The notes under the pieces were generated by a model. The model saw nothing but the letters and a program-made list of their open reading frames with translations. It was not told where the DNA came from and did no database searches. A DNA stretch of 64,000 bases from Osmia lignaria lignaria (Eukaryota > Arthropoda > Insecta > Hymenoptera > Megachilidae), in assembly GCF_051020975.1 (NCBI RefSeq), contig NC_135036.1, positions 4,216,001-4,280,000 on the forward strand, written 5' to 3'. The translations under genes and the position numbers were made by a program. Below, piece after piece: positions 47,047-57,498 of the stretch. Position 1 is the first letter of the stretch; each line of letters begins with the position of its first letter.

Positions 47047-47745
47047 GAAAGCGAATTATTGCGACAGAAAGCGATGAAAATTGGGGCTCTCTTCCTGGTC
47101 CGCCATTCGAGACTCAAAATCTAGCGTGTAAAAAGTTATTTAAACTTGTAAAGGAATTGTTTATCAATAAAAATACTGGCAGAAGGTGGTCGATTCAGAG
47201 TGTTTTGGTTTGTCGAAAGCGAATTATTGCAGCAGAACGCGATTAAAATTGGGTCTCTCTCCGCGGTCCGCCATTCGAGACTCAAAATCTATCGCACAGA
47301 AAGTTGATTAAACTTGCAAAAGAATTGTTTATCAATAAAAATTGTGGCAGAAGGTGGTCGATTCAAAGTGTTTTGGTTTGTCGAAAGCGAATTATTGCGA
47401 CAGAAAGCGATGAAAATTGGGGCTCTCTTCCTGGTCCGCCATTCGAGACTCAAAATCTAGCGTGTAAAAAGTTATTTAAACTTGTAAAGGAATTGTTTAT
47501 CAATAAAAATAGTGGCAGAAGGTGGTCGATTCAGAGTGTTTTGGTTTGTCGAAAGCGAATTATTGCAGCAGAACGCGATTAAAATTGGGTCCCTCTCCAC
47601 GGTCCGCCATCCGCGGAGTTAAAATCTATCGCGCAGAAAGTTGATTAAACTTGCAAAAGAATTGTTTATCAATAAAAATAGTGGCAGAAGGTGGTCGATT
47701 CAAAGTGTTTTGGTTGTCGGAAGAGAATTATTGCAGCAGAGCGCG
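47047..47745 (+). repeat. 168-bp tandem array with dimeric (336-bp) higher-order pattern
   Basis: GAAAGCGAATTATTGC begins units at 47047, 47215, 47383 and 47551, with a variant at 47719; all steps are 168 bp. Units 1 and 3 share GCGACAGAAAGCGATG and CTCTTCCTGGTCCGCC. Units 2 and 4 share GCAGCAGAACGCGATT and CTCTCC(G/A)CGGTCCGCC. Each unit holds a decayed MITE core. 168 is divisible by three, so frames stay open across units (47304-47582); that frame is a by-product of the repeat. Confidence 0.9.
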
Positions 47746-50411
47746 ATCGTGCCTCGTCGTGTACGCAAATATGCTGGGCCTGGATGACGTCACATCCGGC
47801 GTCTCGTTTTTCGCGGTGCGTACTTATCACCCCGCGACGTGAGGGAAAGACGAGGAGAGGCCTTTATACGCCCACACGCAAATGCAACTGCAGCGTCTTG
47901 CAGGGCGAATGCAACATTGCCGTGTTACGCGTCTGTCGGCAACGATTCTGATTCTGAATCAGATTGTTGACAACCAGCCAGGGATTCGTTTGACACCGGT
48001 TGTAAAATTAAATCCCAATATCAAAATCAAGTTAAAGGGTACAGGGGAATATATTGAAGCAATCGCAAAGGGCAGAAGCCGTAAATAGGTATTTTAGACG
48101 CAAGTCGTCAAGTGGTATATAACCTGCTTTCATTTTCAAGATAAACGTTAGAGTTTGACTGTCTATTTCTGGAACACCTTATATAACAGTACTAAAATTC
48201 CTATCTAGATATTTGTTTTCCGTGTTAACGCGTTCCACTTAACGCGGCTGAATTTTAACAGCAAGCAATATATGAATTTACTGTTAGATCTGCTTCCTCT
48301 CTAACGGCTCGAAAACACTCCAAAACTTGCTTTCACTCTGAACTCTACAATGTTACGTAGAGATTTTTGCGTAGAATCACTTTTATTTTATTATAAGAAA
48401 ATACCTATGATCAAATTTTTGCTGTCTCTTATAGAGACTTATTATAGTAAAATTTTGTAATGTTGCAAATTTGCATGCTTGTATTTTCTATTCATTTACA
48501 GGACGGGGCAAATTTTGTTTTTTCCTTTTCAAAATCACGGAAATTTAGAAATATGCCTGGGAAATTTATTATGGAAATGTTCCAAAATTATTGAGTTTTA
48601 TTTTGAAAATTATCGCTCAAAAGTTTATCGTCCTCAGATTAATCTGTGAAATTAACCCTCTAAATTTCAGAACTTGGAAGATCACATACCCCACCATGCT
48701 GTTGAAAATGTTGCACTAAACATAGAATCATCGATTAAGAGGGTGGAGGTTTAAAAGGATCTTGCACATTAAACTGACGACGTTAAACTTTTTGAGTCAG
48801 TATCACTCAGTGCTAATTTTCCAAAATAAAAATAATTTTCGCAATTGCGTATATTTCAAAATTTCTGCAAAAAGAAATAAAACAACTTTTTCCTATCATT
48901 TCGCGACTTTTGCCACACTCCAACATTTTGATAAGTTGAATAACGCTGTACATTTCCATAATAAATTCCCCAGGCATATTTCAAAATTTCTGCGAAGAAA
49001 ATCTGGAGAAAGTATGAATTTTCCAATCGTTTCACGATTTATTAGCTCTGTATTATCTTAGAATGATTAATAAACCACCCATGAACAAACAACGAGAAGA
49101 AAGTGATCGATCGCCGAAATAAATCCGAGATGAAAGTATACCGATTATCAATCGGTTCGTGTCGTTATCCGACCTATAAACACCGTTGCATTACCGATCG
49201 GTAATCGATCCGCGTAATAACATCTGGCGGCAAATTGGTACCGAAAATAAAGTAAGCGTCCGGCTGCGTAAATATATGTAGATCGGTAAGTTTATATCCG
49301 GCGGGTGGTTCGTTATGCATCGACAGCTCGTTCGGAGCGCGAGGTGTCCAATCCTATCTCGGAGCGATCGGCTCGCGAGCAGCAAAAATAATGCCCGCTG
49401 GCGACGAAACATTTCGAGTTGCACGACTTATCACCGTGGAACATCGGCTGGAATGCATCGTAATTTACGGACACGGGAGAGGTCAGTCCGGTCCGTCGAT
49501 ACAGTAAGAAGGAGTAATGGCAAGGAGGCTGCACCCCGTCCGACACCAACGCCTGCCTGCCTGACTGCCTTCGCTCTCTTCATGGCTTTTGTCGCGCGAG
49601 ATCAGATCGCGTGTTCGCGTTGTCTCGTACACGTCGAGTTGCGTGTAATTATACGGCGAATTTGTTGCGTTCCACCGTGAAGAAGACGATTCGATGGCAT
49701 TTATGGAAGTTGAAATTACGCCTACTAAAATCGACGACTCGAGCGACGTTGCGAAAAGGAGGGTATTATCCTTCTTCGAGGGAACGATCAATTACTTTTC
49801 TAAGCTCGTTCCAGGTGTCGCATTCGTCCCCCTTTGTTATCGGTCATTTGAATGTTACGGGTTAATACGGACACAGTCGGATTAAACCACCTACCAGGAG
49901 AGGCCGTACAGACGTGGCAGGTCGAGACGCAAGTTTGATCGAGCACATGATAGAATTCCTCTGCCGGTGAATCGACGTTTGCACGGTGATGCGGTGCACG
50001 CCTATAGCTAAACAGTCAGAATGGTCAGTTATGCAGGATCAAGATAAATGGCGGCTCGTCGACGAACCTTCTCGTGCATCCTATCTCCGAGACGACTCTC
50101 CGCAACATCCTCGACCTTATGGCTTTATGAAACCTTTCGTCCCGTGCATATTTTCCTCCAAGGAATAACTCCTTGCCGTCTTATTTTCTTTTTATTTCTA
50201 TCCTAGGAATAGTTGTAGCTCGTTTAGATGACTCTAAGCATCGTTTTAGTTACAAGTTTATCCGAGAGATTGATACTCTGGATTGTCGTTAGAGACTGCG
50301 GAAGTCGAGGCAGCAGTGGAGATCATTGAAAATATTGAATTAGAAACATATAGTCGTAAAATCTATTTCAATAAAACGTTTATTGTGGAAGTAGATGATT
50401 TTAGTATAAGA
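47746..50411. other. No named gene; CpG-rich islands 47740-47960 and 49190-50160
   Basis: The islands are open in up to four overlapping frames on both strands (for example 49315-49680 plus, 49483-49791 minus), arguing for non-coding sequence. In between, a small inverted repeat (48546-48580 with 48951-48985, AAATATGCCTGG/CCAGGCATATTT) may be another MITE. Confidence 0.4.
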
Positions 50412-50935
50412 TTCTCGGATGGCGGAACACGGAAAGAGCCCTAATTTTAATTCTATTTTGTATTTCGTATGAATTTCATTTTTCAAATTTTACACTGTTC
50501 CTTTGAAAATTATTCTTTCATTTTTTCCATTTTTTCTAAAAAAGTAAGAAATATAATATAGGACCATGGAGACAACCACAATTGTAATTTAATTCTGTAC
50601 ACGTATTATTTTCATTTTCTAAATTTTACAATGTCCCTTTAAAAATTATTTAATTGTATGAAATTCTTTCGTCTAAAAATGATAAATTCTTTTTTTTTAA
50701 GTAAGAAATATAATATAAGGCATTTTTTAACCCTTGGACGATGGACTATGGAGAAAGCTCCAATTTTAATTAAATATTGTATTTCATTTTATTCTCATTT
50801 TCTATTAAAGAAACAGTATGAAATTTAAAAAAATATTTGGAAAGAGCCTCAAGTTTAATTTAATAAGGGAGCAGTATTAAATTTAGAAAATTAATATAAT
50901 TAAAATTGAGGCTTTCTCCATGGTTAAATATTTTC
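50412..50935. mobile_element. Cluster of four partial TTAA-MITE copies
   Basis: Plus-orientation cores at 50417 (GGCGGAACACGGAAAGAGCC), 50562 (GGACCATGGAGACAACCAC) and 50740 (GGACTATGGAGAAAGCTCC). A minus-orientation core lies at 50911 (GGCTTTCTCCATGGTT). Each has adjoining family sequence. They look like local duplications and truncations of one another. Confidence 0.65.
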
Positions 50936-52007
50936 CTATTGCAATGAGTACAAAGACCATTAGTCATTTTATTATACATTTAACTTTATATAAATATTCT
51001 TGAAACGTTCCGCCTTTCAAGCTTTAAAAATGAATTTTTCCAATACCAAAGATCTCAAAAATCGAAAAATCCTCGATTCATTTCGAAATCCGATCTCTTT
51101 GAAAAGAAATCATACTCTGTGTTTGAAGAAAAAAAAAAGAATCTCATTCACCCGAAACGCAGAAGGAGCTCGACGGGGCGAGTGCAAATAAACATCGAGC
51201 AAACTTCCGTTTCGCGAACCCTTCTCCCATAAGAGGACCACCTTGTACCGATGTCGATACCTGTCCCTTCGATCGAACTCATCCCGGCTAAGGCAACATG
51301 GTAACAAAATCCTGTGGCGGGCCGCGGCCGATTCCTTTTCCAAAAACGTTCCTCGAAAGCACCTGCGCCGTGAAATTCCTGTCCGGCATCCGCGCTGCAT
51401 TCTATGCACCGGGAACATCGGCCGCGACGACCGGCGAGAGAAAGAGAACGGCGGAAGAGGGGGAGGGGGAGGTGGAAGAGTGGGAGTAAATGGTGCCGAC
51501 GAGGAAAGAAAGAACGAGGAATTTCCAGCGGTGGGGAGAGAAAAGGGGGATGGCTGTCTCGCTCGTTCACAGGGCCATCCATTGACGCCTTCGGTCGGGC
51601 ATTTATGAATGAAACTCCCCCCCACCATCGCCATCGGGCTACTCTTACGCGCTCTGCACATGCGCCGCGTCACCGCGTGCACATGCTGCGCTCGCTGCAG
51701 ATCGCCCTGAGAAGCGTTTGCGTAACGATGCGTCTCTGCAGCGACACGTCCCGCCGCCTTTTATTTCGATATGCTACCAAATGGAGCCAGCATACCACGG
51801 TTAGGATTTAACTTCGCCTCATAATAGAGACGGGTTATTAAGGTAATCTCTCGAGGTGATTTATTAGAACTGTTGATGGATGTTTGAAAATTCCTCTTGG
51901 AGATTTTCGAGCAAGACTAACGATAAGTGGTATACTCGACCTTAGAGTGTCTAATGCTGCTTTATTTATGAAAGTAAGAATCACATTTTGTGTAAAAGAA
52001 ATTTACG
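50936..52007. other. GC-rich island 51110-51820, overlapping open frames, probably non-coding
   Basis: Five long frames overlap on both strands: 190 and 144 codons on minus (51110-51682, 51148-51582) and 121, 63 and 135 on plus. The longest has a proline run and an arginine-rich body and no domain I know. Mutual overlap is what a stop-poor GC-rich sequence gives. A conserved regulatory island or an untranslated exon is more likely than a gene. Confidence 0.45.
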
Positions 52008-52279
52008 GAGGATGGGGTAAGGTAGCAAATATTATTTTTTGCTTTCTTTCAAAGCTCAGTATGATAGAGTAGACATTAATTAAAACAATGGAAAGTTAAG
52101 ATGAAATGAAAATTTCAGAAGTTAGCTTAAAATATTTTTACATCATACATTAACAAATAGATACTTTAATAATGGTATGTATTGCATGAGAAAGTACAGA
52201 ATTGAATATCATATAGCAATTTAGAATGGTTTTAATATTTAATTATTATTTTGATATTATTTATCTGTTAAATGTATCA

Positions 52280-52410
52280 TTTTTAAACGAAAGGGTTTTA
52301 TATATTAGAATAATAATTTTTAAAGGAACAGTGAAAAGATTGAAGAATGAAAATGTGAAATAGAAAATTACAATCAAATTAGGGTTCAGTCCATGGTCCG
52401 TTGCATATCC
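52280..52410 (-). mobile_element. TTAA-MITE partial copy
   Basis: TTTTATATATTAGAATAATA, TTTTTAAAGGAACAGTGAAA and TTAGGGTTCAGTCCATGGTC are family segments in minus order. Confidence 0.55.
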
Positions 52411-52477
52411 GAATAACAGCTAGGTGAATTTGCCATCTTTCCCGAATGATTGTTTTGCTTGACAATTAATGTATAAT

Positions 52478-52705
52478 ATTTTAGAATTACCAGAGTTATT
52501 ACAATATCGCGAAATTATATTAAAAGATCAAGTAGTCGATATGTGTCCAGGATGTGGTGAATTATTTACAGATCCTTCTTCAGAGGACTGGATAGTGTTA
52601 CAAGTGTCAAAAATGGTGACATGAATCTTGCACCCCCTACTGAGGAACTGAGCTATTTAAATGTCAAAATTGTATTTGCTAAATCGACATGATCTACTTA
52701 CCCCT
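52478..52705 (+). pseudogene. Decayed C-terminal zinc-finger tail of a pogo/jerky-like transposase
   Basis: Reads LELPELLQYREIILKDQ then VVDMCPGCGELFTDPSSEDW. After a frame change it continues YKCQKW, HESCTPY, GTELFKCQNCIC with two stops. The order C-x2-C, W, C-x2-W, H-x3-C, C-x2-C is the treble-clef-like tail found at the C-terminus of insect pogo/jerky-type transposases. It lies between direct repeats CATCTTTCCCGAATGATT (52434) and CATCTTTCCCAACGATTG (52715). Confidence 0.6.
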
Positions 52706-53030
52706 GTATAATCGTCATCTTTCCCAACGATTGGATAAGACAGCAAAAATATCTATAAATTAGTTTTCTATCTTATACCAAAAATAACTATAATATTACT
52801 TTTCTTTTCTAAATAAATAATTTTATTACTATAATATGTAAGATTATTATATTAAAATATTTTACAATGATTAATCCTTTTCCTAAAAGAATAAGAAATA
52901 TAATATAATGCGTTTTTCAAACCTGGAACGGCAGACCTTGGAGAGAGCCATAATTCTTCATGTTATAAAAAGAAATAACTAGTTATACTTATTTTCGCTT
53001 AGGGTATCAATCTTACCCCTTCCTTCCCTA

Positions 53031-54127
53031 CTTTACTTTGTAATAACTAATAAAAATGTAAAGTGTGAACATTGGTGTAACTAGGTGGGCCTGCTCTCCT
53101 CCCCCAAAAAATAAGTTTCAAAATTCTAGATTTCCAAACTTTAGAATTCTAAGATTTCAAAACTCAAGAATTTTTAAATTTCTAAAGAACCTGGCGACTG
53201 TCCAAAAAAATAGTAATTACGCCAATAATTTCGCAAACAATAGATTTTCAACTTGAAGAAAAGCAATGAATTAATTTCCACGTGTAATCAAATAATTCTT
53301 TCGATAAAAAAAAATTCATTACTTTCTTTTTTAAAAGCGATCTCACAGGGCCACCTACTCGAAAAATTTCTCAACATCAATCTCCCTTTTCACTGCCTTC
53401 ATAAATTCGATCATTATCGCGAGGAATCGTACGATCGTTATTTCGATCGTGGCGTAACGTTACAGCATCCCCGGTCGTTCGACGACACGGTCCATTTCTG
53501 GCTAATTCCAAATGATTTCGATTGCACCACTAGTGAAAGCTTCATTTTAATGCACGCAAAAAGCTAAACGAAATCTGCGCGTTGCCACGAATCGTCGACG
53601 ACACCGGCGGCTTTGCTCGATGCTTTCGCCAGGTGAAATTACGAGAGGGACGCATTATCTCTCGACGGAAGACAAACGAATTTCAAGTGCCTCGATGAGC
53701 AGTTTACGTAAGTCTGTTTCGACAAAGAGTTTCTTGTGGAAAAAGTCTCATCGGAGAGGTGATGTAGTTTCTTTCGCGTAAATGATATCGCAGGGATTGC
53801 AGAAAATTGGGCTTGATCGCTCTAGATATTGCACCCTTCTTTCCTTTTCGACATTCGAAGCAATCTCGTTGAGTGATAAATAAGAAAAAGAATATTTGCG
53901 GTTATGATTTTGTAAGGTGTCGACGAATTTAAAGAAACATGAGTTTCGTTTTGTTAAAATAGATAGAAACATTGAATCTGAGTTTGTTTTATTAAATTAT
54001 ATATAGTTATTGAGTTCTATATAATGATTAACCCTTTTTCTGAAAAAATAGAAAATATAATACATTTGTTTCTTAGATAATAAACTATAATTCTATTTAG
54101 ACTACAAAAGATAATTATATTTTATTA
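53031..54127. other. No gene recognised; GC-richer patch 53380-53720
   Basis: 53100-53190 has a short piece of the TTTCCAAA-type repeat. The 104-codon frame 53253-53567 has no recognised domain. Confidence 0.4.
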
Positions 54128-54332
54128 TTTACCCCTTGAATAAGGAAGCTTGAGTTAATTGTGCCAAACAAGGATATTAACTTTAAAATGTAGAATTTTT
54201 AAATAAGAGAGATTCATATGCTAGAAGAATAATCTTTAGAGATAATGTAAAATTTAGAATTTGAAAATAATATAAAGTACAGAATTAAATTGGAATTGTG
54301 GCTCTCTCCTTGGTCCGTCGTCCAAGGGTTAA
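54128..54332 (-). mobile_element. TTAA-MITE, nearly complete copy
   Basis: Starts TTACCCCTTGAATAAGGAAG, has TGAGTTAATTGTGCC, AACAAGGATATTAACTTTAA, AATGTAAAATTTAGAATTTG and GTGGCTCTCTCCTTGGTCCG, and ends CCAAGGGTTAA. Confidence 0.8.
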
Positions 54333-54363
54333 CAAACGCATTATACTATATTTCATATATTGG

Positions 54364-54645
54364 ACAAATTTTTAAAGCCACAGTGTAAAATTTAGAAAAT
54401 GGAAATAATATGAATTACAAAATTAACCCATTCGCTGGCAACAACGAGTATACTCGTGTTTGATTTGATACATGCACACAATTACCTATGACAAAATATG
54501 ACAAATTATAAATAATTACGATTAGATAAACGCAACACTCAAAACAGAAATGGCAATACGAATGAAATCACATAATTTGGGTCTGGCAGCGAATGAATTA
54601 AATTCAAATTGGAGCTCTCTCCATGGTCCGCCGTCCGAGTGTTAA
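54364..54645 (-). mobile_element. TTAA-MITE copy split by a TTAA-flanked MITE
   Basis: The left part AGTGTAAAATTTAGAAAATG...TACAAAATTAA and the right part TTAAATTCAAATTGGAGCTC...CCATGGTCCGCCGTCC, ending GTTAA (54645), join at TTAA. They are separated by 54427-54597. Confidence 0.75.
54427..54597. mobile_element. piggyBac-type MITE with TTAA target duplication
   Basis: Flanked by TTAA at 54423-54426 and 54598-54601. Ends CCCATTCGCTGGCA and, inverted, TTCATTCGCTGCCA. Inserted at a TTAA that intact members of the host repeat carry once (ACAGAATTAAATTGGAATTG), so the empty site is visible. It includes the 14-bp palindrome ACGAGTATACTCGT. 171 bp, non-coding. Confidence 0.8.
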
Positions 54646-54724
54646 CAAACGCATTATATTATATTCATAAGAAAACGATTATTTTTCCTATTCTGATTAC
54701 TTTGCTAGCGGGTTTTTTGAAAAT

Positions 54725-54915
54725 TTTCCTGCTCCCCACTCCTACCTTCCAATAACTATTATACATTCATGTCGGTAACGCCAAGATAATTTCTATTTGT
54801 TGATAAGCGAGCATTTGCCCGCAGGAACAACTTATACGGGAGCCCTGGAGGTTTGGGCACACCCTCTCTATCTCCCGACCTCATCGGAAAAATAAGAAAA
54901 AAAAAATATTCTTAA
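54725..54915 (+). repeat. Dispersed module with A-rich end (copy 2 of 2)
   Basis: Shares CTGCTCCCCACTC, CATTCATGTCGGTAACGCCA, GCGAGCATTTGCCCGC and CACACCCTCTCTATCTCCCG with 3561-3735, plus an extra GGGAGCCCTGGAGGTTTG. It ends in an A-rich tract. Confidence 0.55.
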
Positions 54916-55544
54916 GAAAAGGATTAATCATTGTTGTCCTAAGCTAATATAATAAGAATAAATATTAAATTGTACATTTCTATAGTATCTAGACTGATTA
55001 AATCACCGAATAATCTGGAAATTTCGAAGGCAAGAACCGTTCATTCACAATCGCGCCAGCCATTCTTGCACCAGTTTAGACGGCGACGAGTCGGTATAAT
55101 ATTAAAAAAAGAATAAGCACGGTCTCTTTAAACGGTCGGTGGAGGAGCATCTGTACGAAACAAGGAGAGGTTTAATCGAGCACATGATGCGAGCATGCGA
55201 GTTCCGATGGGCGCACATGGAACGCCGCGCGACAAACCCGGGACCAACGCGAAGAAGGCCGATTCCTCGTCGCGAGAACACGTGTCCAGACTGACAAAAA
55301 TGCTGCCCGCCCCTTTTTTATTCGTCCAAAGAAGCATTCGCAGCAACAGCGAGGATCGCGTTGTGGCGCGAGGCCGCGTTTCCGCTGCATTCGAGGGAAA
55401 AAAAGAACCGGGAACACGCGGTGCACCAGTCTGGAAAAACGGGCACGTGTACTGCAACTTGCGACCCCTTTTCTTCATCCTCGCCTCCCCTTTCCCTACC
55501 GTTGCAAATTTCATTTTTACCACGAGAAAGTATTTTTTTTTTAA
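54916..55544. other. CpG-rich island 55020-55500, probably non-coding
   Basis: Open on both strands in several overlapping frames (55128-55523 minus, 55195-55551 plus and others). No domain recognised. Confidence 0.4.
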
Positions 55545-56830
55545 TAAATAAGAAAATAGGCACGCGAAAAAGAATGGAATTTTATCAAGAGTTTTGGAAT
55601 CAAATTCTTTGGACCGATGAATCTATATGTTGAAAATGAAATACTCGCAAGGTAGAATATGTGTATGGAGAAAAGAATGAAGAGAAATTGTCGTTCAAAT
55701 ATATAACACCTGCATTTAAATCGGAAAAGAAAGGTGTAATAAAGGGTTATTCCAATTTAAATTGAATGTCACATTTTTAAATTTAAATGAAACGTAAAAT
55801 ATTTGAGATTTGTATAGTTTCTTTATTTTAACACAAAATTTACTTTATGACATTAATTATGAAAAACAATATCATTCAAGTGTCCTCCTAGGCTTTTTTC
55901 CATGAGATACGATTTTCCATTACATTTTCACACAATTGAAATTCAATTTCATCAATGATGGTTGTGATATTGTTTTTCAGCTCGTCAGAACTCTTTGAAC
56001 TAAATTTTGGACTTTTCTTTTCAAAGATTCCTTTAGAGAAAAATCTAATGGTGTTAGATATATCACACGGTCCTGGTGGCCAATTGATGTTTCCTCAAAC
56101 GCATCGGACTCGTGAAAAAAAGTCGAGGAGGATACTTGATCGATATTGTTTTTTATAATTAATATTGTAAAGCAAACTTTGTATTAAAATAAAGAAATTA
56201 TACAAATCTCAAATACTTTGCGTTTTATTTCAATTTAAAGATATGACAGTCAATTTGAATAATCCTTTAGTACGAGGATGCCTCTGCGTATATGCCATGG
56301 GTAAAATTGTAATTTTAGGAGGAAAAGTAAACTCAGAGATATACTTAAAGTTTCTATATGTTTAAAAAACAATACTCATAATAATCGTAATTATTAAATT
56401 GCTTCATTTTAAATACTTTTATCCATAAAGCAGTAACGTAAATCCATAAAGTACTTCGGAAAGTAATTATTCATAAAGGAAAACGACTGATAGGTAACTA
56501 TTTCATTTTGCAACAAGATAACGCACCAATACATACGACAAAAGAAGTTATAGAATATATAAAAAATAACAAAATTAACATACGTTTATTAAAACTGCCT
56601 CCATAAAGTTTCTGTCACCAATGGAAAATGCTTGGACTTGGCTTAAATCTCTGATAGGGATCCTGAAACAATAAATAAATTTAAAATTCGTATTATTGAA
56701 GAGTGGCAAAAGTTTACTTCGCAAGAATATAGAAAACTTGTTTTTTTTATTCTATGTATAAATTTAATACGTTGAACGCCACAATGAAAATGGACACTTG
56801 TTATGGGACGTATTGAAGCTCTAATTAAAA
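55545..56830 (+). pseudogene. Decayed Tc1-like transposase, interrupted twice
   Basis: Three segments of a Tc1-type DDE transposase lie in order. RMEFYQEFWNQILWTDES (near 55570-55623) has the first catalytic-core Asp kept here. FILQQDNAPIHT (near 56502-56537) has the second Asp. SPMENAW (near 56612-56635) has the Glu and follows a frame change at LLKLPP. GHLLWDVLKL ends it near 56815. The N-terminal DNA-binding part is missing. It is interrupted by a mariner-type foldback (55742-56267) and by a 95-bp insert (about 56352-56450); reading frame resumes at both edges. Stops and frameshifts make it inactive. Confidence 0.8.
55742..56267 (-). mobile_element. Mariner-type foldback element nested in the Tc1 relic
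   Basis: 526 bp with TA on both sides and ends AAGGGTTATTCCAATTTAAA and, inverted, AAGGATTATTCAAATTGACT. The inverted arms extend about 180 bp, through the coding end of a transposase on each arm (AGTGTCCTCCTAGGC and AGTATCCTCCTCGAC). On minus, WPPGPCD followed by ENVMEN (before the frame-preserving GGHLND-like end) recalls the C-terminal half of an IS630/mariner transposase. The plus-strand frame 55955-56158 is antisense to this. Confidence 0.75.
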
Positions 56831-57120
56831 AGAATAGAAATAGTTAATTTAAAAATTTAAAATTTCAAGCTTTCTATTTATGGTAGTAATATTATTTAAA
56901 ATAATGTTTTTCTATTATTTTCATTTAATTTTTCAAGCATGTGTAATTTACAGTGCCAATCACCAGTGACCCCAATGGCATTTAACGTGTTAATTTTCAA
57001 ATTTATGTTATATCGAAGAGTAATGGTTTACGTAATTTTTATGGATAAAAGTATTTAAAATGAAGCAATTTAATAATTACGATTATTATGAGTTCTGTTT
57101 TTTAAACATATAGAAACTTA
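56345..57120. repeat. 95-bp inverted repeats around the Tc1 C-terminal part
   Basis: AGTTTCTATATGTTTAAAAA through AATCGTAATTATTAAATTGC to AATACTTTTATCCATAAA (about 56350-56440) recurs in inverted orientation at about 57025-57115. The right copy could be the 3' terminal repeat of the Tc1 element. The left copy, however, interrupts its coding sequence between IYLK and VLRKVI. An independent small insert present twice is the alternative. Confidence 0.6.
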
Positions 57121-57140
57121 TTTATTATAAATAACGATTC

Positions 57141-57490
57141 CGGAGTTGAGCATTATTTCAAATAATTCTCTGATACTTACAAACATATTTTAAATAAATG
57201 AAAATATTTTTAAATCAGAAACAATTGTTTTTTTATGAAATTTTATTTATAGATCCTTCAATAAAAATGTCGAATAAAACCAAATTATTTGAAAATAATA
57301 AATAATTTTCAAATTCAAGATATTTTCATTTCGGATAAGTTTATATTTCAACTAAAATTTGATTTTCCCTGTTATTTTCAAATGACTGATTGAATTTTTA
57401 ATTATTCAAATAGATTTTTATTCAGGATCAATATCTTCGGTTTAGCCAAAATTTCTGTCAGAAGATTATTTCATACAATGTCCAACTCTG
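57141..57490. mobile_element. hAT-like AT-rich MITE, copy 2
   Basis: Ends CGGAGTTGAGCATTATTTCA and, inverted, CAGAGTTGGACATTGTATGA, continuing to AATAATCTTCTGA. Flanks AACGATTC (57133-57140) and AACGATAC (57491-57498) agree at 7 of 8 bases, an 8-bp target duplication. 350 bp. Copy 1 is at 37551-37866. Confidence 0.8.
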
Positions 57491-57498
57491 AACGATAC

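Larger units (their letters stand above)
52008..53030 (+). mobile_element. TIR element with GGAGGATGGGG ends, inflated copy
   Basis: Left end GGAGGATGGGGTAAGGTAGC, right end ATCTTACCCCTTCCTTCCC (near 53011). As in the 298-bp relative at 17585, the left end is followed by TTAAAACAATGGAAAGTTAA and the right end is preceded by a CAGACCTTGGAGAGAGCC core (52929). The extra length includes a minus MITE piece and a pogo-type relic. Confidence 0.55.

Noticed and set aside
47304..47582. 92-codon frame as a repeat protein
   Set aside because: It is open only because the tandem unit (168 bp) is a multiple of three and spans MITE-derived sequence.
51110..51682. 190-codon minus-strand frame as a gene
   Set aside because: Four other long frames overlap it on both strands, its composition is low-complexity (proline and arginine runs), and no domain is seen.
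55955..56158. 67-codon plus-strand frame as a gene
   Set aside because: It is antisense to the decayed mariner-type transposase end on the minus strand.
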